From NCBI GenBank assembly GCA_017513365.1, contig JAFXFY010000215.1, forward strand, positions 1-11,590: 11,590 nt of DNA. Direction: 5' to 3'. Below, piece after piece: positions 6,229 to 11,590 of this stretch. Source of the stretch: Alphaproteobacteria bacterium (GTDB taxonomy: Bacteria > Pseudomonadota > Alphaproteobacteria > CAAHEQ01 > UBA3637). The notes under the pieces are model-generated. The model did not search any database, had not been told where the DNA came from, and saw only the letters and a program-made list of their open reading frames with translations. Each line of letters opens with the position of its first letter. The stretch's first letter is position 1. The translations under genes were made by a program, and so were the position numbers.

Positions 6229-6257
6229 ATTATAACATAAAACCCAATATTGGGCAA
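6229..6257 (-). promoter_or_regulatory. Strong promoter with palindrome, drives the RNA and paralog operon
   Basis: On the minus strand TTGCCC (6252-6257), a 17-base spacer and a perfect TATAAT (6229-6234), with a G start expected near 6221. A perfect 12-base palindrome, CCCAATATTGGG (6243-6254), overlaps the end of the -35 and the adjoining spacer, a plausible operator position. Confidence 0.65.
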
Positions 6258-6306
6258 GATATTTTTAGGATACTGTCTTTTAATTAGCGGCAGAATGTAA
6301 TGTAAT

Positions 6307-6423
6307 TTAATTTATTTTACAATGTCTTGTGAGAGCCAAAGAATTAACAGGGTTAGGGTCATTTTCAACATTTTTTCTATCATTATGACCTCTGCCCAGA
6401 CCCCAGAAAAACTTATTATTCAT
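6307..6423 (-). CDS. Possible 38-residue ORF overlapping the dnaX stop
   Basis: The ATG at 6421-6423 overlaps the dnaX stop in the arrangement ATGAATAA, a layout often seen with translational coupling. The product is short and basic (MNNKFFWGLGRGHNDRKN, then a tail ending LALTRHCKIN). No Shine-Dalgarno is visible in the end of dnaX. The TRHC-containing tail resembles, from memory, peptides encoded by dispersed intergenic repeats in several bacteria, so this may be a repeat fragment, not a gene. Confidence 0.25.
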   Translation of the reverse strand: MNNKFFWGLGRGHNDRKNVENDPNPVNSLALTRHCKIN

Positions 6424-8140
6424 AATTATCAACTGACATATCCGAATCCGCCTCATCGGCAAAATCCATTTTCTTAACCGGAACCAATTTTTCAATTTTA
6501 GCCCCCTTAAAGGCATTCAGAACCGCTCCAACCACCGGATGCGTTTTCAGTTCGGCAAGTTGTTGATTTTTCTTTTCCTCTTTAACTTCGGACTGCGTTT
6601 TTGCCCCACCCTCAAGTTTGGTTTCTATCGTCCAATTAATACCGGTATTGGCCGTCAAAAACTTAGTTAAATCAAACGATAATTTATCAGGAGCCGTATC
6701 GGTAAAACTGCAAACCAATTTGCCATCCGTAATCTCAATCGGGCGCACATGTTTTTCAATATTAAAGTCTAAAAGCAATTCCCGTTTCTCTCTGGCCAAT
6801 TTCGCCATATCGGCAATAGATTTAATGGATACAGTCGGTGTGGCAGGCTGAACAGCCGGAGCCGTTTCTTGAAACCCCATCGGAGACGGCATTTGAGGAG
6901 AACTTATCGGTTGAGAAGATTGAACCACCGGTACACTTTGACCTGCTAATACAGCTGGAGCCGGATGAACATCTATGACGCTAGAGTTTTTTTTTATGTC
7001 TTCAATCATCTGAGCGGGACTGGGCAAATCTGCGGCATAAGCCAACCGCACCACTAACATTTCCAACGTTTTTAAGGCATTATCTGCCCCTTTAACCTCT
7101 AAAATTCCTTTCAAGAGCATTTGCCATACGCTGGTTAAAGAGGCCATAGATAATGTTTCGGCCATCTTTTTACCACGCACCCGTTCTGTTTCGGGAACCG
7201 TTAAATCATTAGCCAATTCTGGAATAATTTTTACACGCGTCAGCCAATGCGTTAAATCCATCATATCTTGCGTAATTACCAACGGATCAGCACCTTGATT
7301 ATACTGATTATCCAATAAATTTAAGGCATCTGCCACACGGCCGGACATAATGGCTTCGTATAAATCAAACAAACCTGTTCTGTCGGCTAATCCCAGCATA
7401 TCACGAATATCAGCCGTTTTAATATCACCATTAAATTGTGTAATCGCTTGATCCAATAAAGACAGAGAGTCACGAACAGACCCATCCCCTGCTCGGGCGA
7501 TTAAATGTAAAGCCTCTTCTTCGGCCTTAGCACCCTCCGATGCCGTAATTTTTCCCAAATGCTCAGAGAGCACTCCTTCATCCAACCGACGCAAGTCAAA
7601 ACGTTGACACCGAGATAAAATCGTAATCGGCACTTTACGGATTTCTGTGGTCGCAAAAATAAATTTAATACGTGCCGGCGGTTCTTCCAAAGTCTTTAAC
7701 AAGGCATTAAAGGCTTGTTTAGATAACATATGAACTTCATCAATAATATAAATCTTAAAGCGGGCAGAAACCGGATTGTACTTAGCCCCCTCAATAATTT
7801 CACGCACGTTATCCACACCAGTATTACTGGCGGCATCAATTTCAATTACGTCAATATGGGAATCGGCGGCAATATCCAAACAATGGCGACATTTGCCACA
7901 TGGATTAGGTGTCATACCACCTTGGCCATCCTCACCGATACAATTAAGGCCTTTGGCAATAATACGAGCCGACGAGGTTTTACCAACCCCTCTGATACCT
8001 GTCAACATATAGGCATGAGCCAAACGGTTTGTGGCGATTGCATTCGTAATTGTTTTAACCAAAGCCTCTTGCCCGATTAAATCGGCAAACACCTGAGGAC
8101 GGTATTTTCTGGCTAAAACATGAGATTGCGCATTATCCAT
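6416..8140 (-). CDS. dnaX: DNA polymerase III subunit gamma/tau (clamp loader ATPase)
   Basis: 574 residues. The AAA+ module is complete: Walker A GIRGVGKT at 48-55; a zinc-binding set C67, C81, C84, C87 (CGKCRHC); Walker B IIDEVHM at 132-138; and the SRC motif (ILSRCQRF) at 174-181 with the arginine finger. Domain III runs to about residue 375, followed by a Pro/Gln-rich linker (about 394-438) and a C-terminal tau region that would contact DnaB and the polymerase. DnaX is the ATPase of the clamp loader, which places the beta clamp on DNA. AAGGA lies eight bases before the ATG. The gene sits 44 bases downstream of 4.5S RNA on the same strand with no separate promoter visible in between. An A9 run at codons 382-385 is a likely recoding site giving a gamma product of 386 residues. 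The ybaB-recR genes that often follow dnaX are absent. Confidence 0.97.
   Translation of the reverse strand: MDNAQSHVLARKYRPQVFADLIGQEALVKTITNAIATNRLAHAYMLTGIRGVGKTSSARIIAKGLNCIGEDGQGGMTPNPCGKCRHCLDIAADSHIDVIEIDAASNTGVDNVREIIEGAKYNPVSARFKIYIIDEVHMLSKQAFNALLKTLEEPPARIKFIFATTEIRKVPITILSRCQRFDLRRLDEGVLSEHLGKITASEGAKAEEEALHLIARAGDGSVRDSLSLLDQAITQFNGDIKTADIRDMLGLADRTGLFDLYEAIMSGRVADALNLLDNQYNQGADPLVITQDMMDLTHWLTRVKIIPELANDLTVPETERVRGKKMAETLSMASLTSVWQMLLKGILEVKGADNALKTLEMLVVRLAYAADLPSPAQMIEDIKKNSSVIDVHPAPAVLAGQSVPVVQSSQPISSPQMPSPMGFQETAPAVQPATPTVSIKSIADMAKLAREKRELLLDFNIEKHVRPIEITDGKLVCSFTDTAPDKLSFDLTKFLTANTGINWTIETKLEGGAKTQSEVKEEKKNQQLAELKTHPVVGAVLNAFKGAKIEKLVPVKKMDFADEADSDMSVDNYE
6981..6997 (-). 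promoter_or_regulatory. dnaX slippery A9 run with immediate -1 frame stop
   Basis: On the minus strand the codons read ATA AAA AAA AAC TCT (residues 382-386), containing nine consecutive A (6987-6995) and the heptamer A AAA AAA in the right phase. A -1 shift, or transcriptional insertion of one A, gives AAA CTC TAG, with the stop at 6981-6983. The short product would be 386 residues, ending just after domain III where gamma normally ends. No clear upstream Shine-Dalgarno-like stimulator is visible. Confidence 0.7.
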
Positions 8141-8168
8141 TCAAAAATCCTTACACACCACAAAACCT

Positions 8169-8191
8169 AAAAAAACGCAAAGTGCAAGAGA
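8169..8191 (-). terminator. Probable 3' end signal of 4.5S RNA
   Basis: The 3' arm of the 4.5S terminal helix (TCTCTTGC on the minus strand) is followed by ACTTTGCG and then seven T (8169-8175). The RNA's own long hairpin plus the T-tract could act as an intrinsic terminator, probably leaky given that dnaX follows at 8140. Confidence 0.5.
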
Positions 8192-8270
8192 GATGACCCG
8201 ACTGTAGAAAGGTTGGGCTGCTGTCTTCCGACCCTGACCCGCTGACCTGACCGGTCGCCCATTCTCTTGC
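8184..8270 (-). ncRNA. ffs: 4.5S RNA, small bacterial signal recognition particle RNA
   Basis: The 87-nt segment is closed by a perfect eight-pair helix, GCAAGAGA with TCTCTTGC. At its tip is the conserved SRP domain: GGGTCAGGGTC, tetraloop GGAA (8226-8229), then GACAGCAGCCC, i.e. the symmetric loop and the asymmetric loop that bind the M domain of Ffh. Alu-domain helices are absent, as in Gram-negative SRP RNA. With Ffh it directs ribosomes making membrane proteins to FtsY and the translocon. The location just upstream of dnaX is common in Alphaproteobacteria. A promoter at 8278-8306 would start transcription at about 8270. A 79-residue frame across it on the same strand is rejected as coding. 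Confidence 0.9.
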
Positions 8271-8277
8271 GATAATC

Positions 8278-8306
8278 AGGATACGAAAATTCTCATCAAA
8301 AGTCAA
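8278..8306 (-). promoter_or_regulatory. Promoter of ffs (and probably dnaX)
   Basis: On the minus strand TTGACT (8301-8306), a 17-base spacer and TATCCT (8278-8283). The first base of the 4.5S terminal helix lies eight bases downstream, which fits a transcription start at G8270. Confidence 0.75.
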
Positions 8307-8355
8307 GAATAAAATCACATAGCACACCTTTTTATCCGATAACCATATAAAAGGC

Positions 8356-8384
8356 TTGCATTTTTTATGCTGTTTGTGTATTAT
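8356..8384 (+). promoter_or_regulatory. Promoter of the argS operon
   Basis: TTGCAT (8356-8361), a 17-base spacer and TATTAT (8379-8384), about 33 bases upstream of the argS ATG. It is divergent from the ffs promoter, with the two -35 boxes about 50 bases apart. Confidence 0.6.
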
Positions 8385-8417
8385 AAACACAATATTTTTT
8401 TTGAGAAAGGATAAAAA

Positions 8418-10181
8418 ATGAATTTACAAAATACCGTCAAGCAAAAGGTGGCAAAGGCATTTGAACTGGCTGGATTTGAAAACGCCAATACATTAGTCAG
8501 AACATCTGACCGTCCGGATATCAGCGATTATCAATCTAACGGTGCTTTAGCATTGGCTAAAATAGCAAAACAACCACCTCGTGTCCTTGCCGAAAAAATT
8601 GCCGAGCATTTGCGGGCCGATTCATTTTTTAAAACCGTTTCCGTTGACGGCCCAGGGTTTATTAATATGACGATTGCCGATACAGCGTTGGCTGATATGG
8701 CCTATGAGGTCTTAAGTGCCGACAAATGTGGTTATGAACGGGCGGATATGCCTCAAAAAATCGTGATTGACTACGGCGGACCAAACTGTGGCAAGGTCTT
8801 GCATGTCGGACATTTACGCAGTGCTGTTATCGGAGAGTCTATCAAACGCATTTGCCGGTATGTTGGGGATGAAGTTATCGGAGATGTTCACCTAGGCGAT
8901 TGGGGAAAACCCATGGGGCAAATCATTACCGAAGTTCAAGAACGGTTTCCGAATGCCCCCTACTTTGATGACAATCATACGGGCGATTATCCGGCCGAAG
9001 CACCCTTTACGGCCGAAGATTTATTAAACATTTATCCGATTGCCTCGGGCAAATGTAAAACGGACGAAGAATTTAATGCCAAAGCGAAAGAAAACACACG
9101 CTTGTTGCAAGAAGGACATCCGGGATATCGGGCATTATGGAAACAATTTATTGCTATGTCCGTGGCCGATATCAAAGAATTATACAACATCTTAGGCATT
9201 GAGTTTGAACTATGGCATGGCGAAAGCAATGTCCAAGAACGCCTGTTAAAAATGGTGGATCGGTTAAAAGACCAAGGTCATTTGGTTTTGGATGATGGTG
9301 CCTATGTTATCCCAATGGGCAAATCCAAAAATGGGAACGATTTACCGCCGATGATTGTGGTTAAATCGGACGGAGCGGTCAGCTATGGCGCTACCGATTT
9401 GGCAACCGTGGAAGAACGTGAAGAGGAATTTAATCCGGACCATATTTTTTATGTCATTGATGTCCGTCAGTCTATGGCATTGGAACAAGTCTTTATTGCC
9501 AGCGATAAAATCGGTCTATATCCAATGAATAAATTGGAATTTTTGGGTTTTGGCACAATTAACGGCGCCGATAATAAACCTTATAAAACTCGCTCGGGTG
9601 GTGTACCGACATTACGTTCATTGATTGATACAGCGGTTGAGGCAGCACTCAAAAAAATGGAGGCCGGCGAAATGGGTAAGGATTTGACCGCCGAGGAAAA
9701 ACAATCCATTTCCAAAATCGTGGGGGTATCTGCTTTAAAATTTGCCGACTTGATGAATGACAGAACAACGAACTACATCTTTGATGAAGAAAAATTAACC
9801 GGAACAGAGGGTAAAACAGGTCCTTATATCCTATACGCCATGGTGCGTATGAAATCCATTTTGCAAAAAATGAATGAAACGGCACAAATTACACCGGCGG
9901 ATAAAGTTATCCTCTCAAATCCGGCGGAACGAGCCTTAATGTTGCGGTTATATGGATTGCCCGATATGGTGCAAACGGCGTATGACAACAGTATGCCTCA
10001 CGTGATTTGCGATTATTTGTTTAAACTGGCACAAGATTTTAATACATTCTACCACGATTGCCCGATTAAAGGTGCCGACGAGCAAACTCAAAAATCCAGA
10101 TTGACCTTGACGAAATACACCTTGCGTGTGATGAGTCAAATGACTGAATTGTTGGGATTACAAGTCCCCGATAAAATGTAA
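8418..10181 (+). CDS. argS: Arginyl-tRNA synthetase
   Basis: 587 residues, close to the usual size of about 550-590. The N-terminal ArgRS-specific domain (about 1-110) includes the DYQSNGAL motif near residue 38. The class I signature HIGH appears as HVGH at 129-132, after DYGGPN, and is followed by GDWGKPMG near 160-167. The KMSKS region has the degenerate form KTRSGG near residue 390, normal for many ArgRS. The C-terminal helical anticodon-binding domain ends LGLQVPDKM, the family ending. The enzyme charges tRNA-Arg with arginine in the cytoplasm and binds tRNA before activating arginine. AAAGGA precedes the ATG at a suitable distance. A MazG-like gene follows after nine bases. Confidence 0.97.
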   Translation: MNLQNTVKQKVAKAFELAGFENANTLVRTSDRPDISDYQSNGALALAKIAKQPPRVLAEKIAEHLRADSFFKTVSVDGPGFINMTIADTALADMAYEVLSADKCGYERADMPQKIVIDYGGPNCGKVLHVGHLRSAVIGESIKRICRYVGDEVIGDVHLGDWGKPMGQIITEVQERFPNAPYFDDNHTGDYPAEAPFTAEDLLNIYPIASGKCKTDEEFNAKAKENTRLLQEGHPGYRALWKQFIAMSVADIKELYNILGIEFELWHGESNVQERLLKMVDRLKDQGHLVLDDGAYVIPMGKSKNGNDLPPMIVVKSDGAVSYGATDLATVEEREEEFNPDHIFYVIDVRQSMALEQVFIASDKIGLYPMNKLEFLGFGTINGADNKPYKTRSGGVPTLRSLIDTAVEAALKKMEAGEMGKDLTAEEKQSISKIVGVSALKFADLMNDRTTNYIFDEEKLTGTEGKTGPYILYAMVRMKSILQKMNETAQITPADKVILSNPAERALMLRLYGLPDMVQTAYDNSMPHVICDYLFKLAQDFNTFYHDCPIKGADEQTQKSRLTLTKYTLRVMSQMTELLGLQVPDKM

Positions 10182-10190
10182 GGAGAGCGT

Positions 10191-10517
10191 ATGAGTGAAC
10201 TGACCTTTACCGAATTAGATGCGTTTTGCGAAAAATTGCATAACCATTTTATCAGAACGGGGGAAACACCATCCCTCAAAGAAATGGCCTACGGGCGTAT
10301 GGTCAAAACAACGGAAGAAGTCGGAGAACTGTCCGATGCGGTTTTGGATTACTTTGGTCGTCAGCGGGCCGACAAAGACCACACTGCCGATGAATTGGCA
10401 TTGGAAGTTGCCGATGTTATTATTGCTGTCAGTATCTTAGCCAAAACATTTAATGTAAATATTGAAGAGGCTCTGCGTACCAAAATGGCTAAAATTCAAA
10501 AACGAATTGAGGGGTAA
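10191..10517 (+). CDS. MazG-like nucleotide pyrophosphohydrolase
   Basis: 108 residues, one all-alpha NTP pyrophosphatase domain. The metal-binding pattern is complete: EEVGE at residues 42-46, then ELALEVADVI with E72 and D75 forming the second acidic pair. Such enzymes bind Mg and cleave (d)NTPs to monophosphates and pyrophosphate, removing damaged or excess nucleotides; the substrate of this one is unknown. A strong AAGGAGA lies between the argS stop and this ATG, nine bases after argS, so the two are co-transcribed. It is far shorter than full MazG of E. coli (about 260 residues, two domains), hence no gene symbol. A perfect terminator begins 19 bases after the stop. Confidence 0.85.
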   Translation: MSELTFTELDAFCEKLHNHFIRTGETPSLKEMAYGRMVKTTEEVGELSDAVLDYFGRQRADKDHTADELALEVADVIIAVSILAKTFNVNIEEALRTKMAKIQKRIEG

Positions 10518-10536
10518 GATTAAATATATCATATTA

Positions 10537-10568
10537 TAAAACGCCCCATTGTTCTGTGGGGCGTTTTA
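10537..10568. terminator. Bidirectional terminator between the mazG-like and lectin-like genes
   Basis: A perfect twelve-base-pair stem, TAAAACGCCCCA with TGGGGCGTTTTA, eight-base loop. Its A/T flanks give a short T-tract on each strand. It sits 19 bases after the plus-strand gene's stop and 15 bases past the end of the minus-strand gene, so it can serve both. Confidence 0.85.
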
Positions 10569-10583
10569 CGTTTGCCCGAAAAA

Positions 10584-10667
10584 CTACCGACAGACCGCGT
10601 AGGCGTTGCGGTAGCGATAGTTGTGGAGGACGTTACCAATGCTCAGGTTCACACCGTACGCGTAGCA
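10584..10667 (-). other. Candidate variable region at the end of the lectin-like gene
   Basis: The last 27 sense codons and the stop (84 bases) are about 57% GC by my count (48 of 84) in otherwise AT-rich coding DNA. Seventeen of the 27 sense codons end in C, and twelve of fourteen in the stretch from residue N303 to V316 (visible numbering +16), e.g. AAC GTC CTC CAC AAC. Adenine-directed mutagenesis of AAC codons yields NNC codons, as in variable regions of diversity-generating retroelements. No template repeat or reverse transcriptase is in the window. Confidence 0.5.
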
Positions 10668-11590
10668 AGAAGAGGTGCCATCTGTCAAGTTATTTGTCCA
10701 GACATACGCATACCCATTACTGTTCCATCCCTTGCTGTATAATTCATTGGCAAGAGCCGTTTTGCTGTGAGTGCCAGTATCTCCTTTCCAAGCACTACCG
10801 TCCGATTCCGTCACAAGGTCATCAATACTTAACAAGCTTTTATCAACGGATTTACACGCGGCATCCGCATCCCACCAGGACAAGGGGCCATTGGAGACAT
10901 AATACGTTGTACCATCGTCCATTGTCAACGGTGAAAAACGGGCGTTAAATGAAACACAAGACCCACTTTCTCCACTTTGGAAGGCTTCGGTACAGCTGTT
11001 ATTCGGACTGGCACAATATTCTTTATCATCGCATTTGTTCGTATCGTATGTACAACCTGTCGGCAAGCATTCGCCCGCTCCACATTTGCCCGTTGTACCA
11101 TCAGATAAGGTACAAGCAGCATTATTCATATCATATTTTTCAACACAATACCTTAAATTCGCATCACATGACGAACAATTGCCGGTCCATTCTTTATTGC
11201 AATCCGCATCGGATGTGCAAGCCGAATCAAAAACACGACCCGTCATTTCCGGACGTACACCGTTAAAGCACAATCCCATATCGCAATATTTATCCGTACC
11301 GCAATCGGCATCCGTTTTACATTCGCCAAATTCAGTTGTTATCGGTTCAAAATAAAACTCCATTGTATTGTTATCCGATTCATCACATGGGTCAGTTTCA
11401 GTATCAGAATTATAATCTTCATTACCAACATACACGGCGACCGTTTGTTTTAATCCATCACCGACTTGTTTACAAATAGAAGTCGGCACACCTGTGATTT
11501 GAATGCCATATTGCGTTTCATCTTCGGGATTTTGGACCACCGTAAAATCATATCCGGCAGTTGTTTTTGTGCCATAGTCAGAAGATAAAA
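10584..11590 (-). CDS. Cys-rich surface/pilin-type protein with C-terminal lectin-like domain, partial
   Basis: 334 residues are visible; the frame is open to the right edge (visible part begins LSSDYGTKTT), so the N-terminus is missing and the GTG at 11538-11540 is not the start. Three parts: residues 1-89, a beta-rich region (YGIQITGVPTSICKQV) resembling a pilin head; about 90-211, seventeen cysteines in repeats of the form C-x-T-D-A-D-C-x5-C-x4-C, likely a disulfide-rich extracellular stalk; about 212-334, a C-type-lectin-like domain (SWWDADAACKS, later GYAYVWT, C292 and C317 by GTG-based numbering, ending YAVCR). An exported protein is implied by the many cysteines. By analogy with the pilin-like gene at 1659, the missing start may carry a prepilin leader. 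The stop is TAG. The final 27 codons differ in composition from the rest and may be a hypervariable ligand-binding face. Confidence 0.75.
   Translation of the reverse strand, partial: LSSDYGTKTTAGYDFTVVQNPEDETQYGIQITGVPTSICKQVGDGLKQTVAVYVGNEDYNSDTETDPCDESDNNTMEFYFEPITTEFGECKTDADCGTDKYCDMGLCFNGVRPEMTGRVFDSACTSDADCNKEWTGNCSSCDANLRYCVEKYDMNNAACTLSDGTTGKCGAGECLPTGCTYDTNKCDDKEYCASPNNSCTEAFQSGESGSCVSFNARFSPLTMDDGTTYYVSNGPLSWWDADAACKSVDKSLLSIDDLVTESDGSAWKGDTGTHSKTALANELYSKGWNSNGYAYVWTNNLTDGTSSCYAYGVNLSIGNVLHNYRYRNAYAVCR

Noticed and set aside
8151..8390. 79-residue frame on the minus strand upstream of dnaX
   Set aside because: It lies across the 4.5S RNA gene and its promoter; the RNA motifs explain the sequence and the peptide has no coding signs.
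10556..11355. Long plus-strand frames (10556-10948, 10949-11266, 11035-11355) opposite the lectin-like gene
   Set aside because: They are antisense shadows of a Cys-rich, low-stop frame; they lack ribosome sites and show odd His/Tyr/Ser-rich compositions.
1..11590. CRISPR array, insertion sequence, tRNA or rRNA genes
   Set aside because: I saw no regularly spaced repeats, no transposase motifs, no cloverleaf with a convincing T-arm and no rRNA segments.

Overview
The window looks like chromosome from a low-GC, probably host- or gut-associated Alphaproteobacterium. The grounds are a prepilin leader of the form G-RSMVEMLGVLAIIG, which I associate from memory with uncultured gut Alphaproteobacteria; a 4.5S RNA gene directly upstream of dnaX, a common alphaproteobacterial order; AT-rich coding DNA; and a standard genetic code (Trp is TGG and no gene is interrupted by TGA). 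The taxonomic placement is inference.

Layout from left to right. (1) 1-630, minus: the N-terminal 210 residues of a HAD-family phosphatase that runs off the left edge. (2) 751-1506, minus, and 1659-2216, plus: a divergent pair, a single-pass membrane protein of unknown function and a type IV pilin-like protein. Each has a clear sigma70-type promoter in the shared gap and its own terminator. (3) 2292-4513, plus: the groES-groEL operon, with a heat-shock-like promoter, an unusual intercistronic segment that duplicates the groEL start, and a strong terminator. (4) 4544-6257, minus: a two-gene unit of unknown paralogs with a nearly constant N-terminus and unrelated C-termini. It lies behind a strong promoter with a palindrome across its -35 box and a structured RNA of about 177 nt. 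(5) 6307-8306, minus: 4.5S RNA (ffs), then dnaX, then a possible 38-residue ORF overlapping the dnaX stop. dnaX carries an A9 slippery run whose -1 frame stops two codons later, so both tau-like and gamma-like products are predicted. (6) 8356-10568, plus: argS and a MazG-like nucleotide pyrophosphohydrolase in one operon, closed by a terminator shared with the convergent gene. (7) 10584-11590, minus: the C-terminal 334 residues of a Cys-rich surface or pilus protein ending in a C-type-lectin-like domain. Its last 27 sense codons are GC-rich and mostly end in C, as in the variable region of a diversity-generating retroelement target.

Most of the window is housekeeping: protein folding, replication, secretion RNA, translation and nucleotide clean-up. 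The unusual parts are the possible hypervariable lectin tail (7), the constant-N/variable-C paralog pair with its RNA leader (4), the dnaX recoding site (5) and the decoy groEL start (3).
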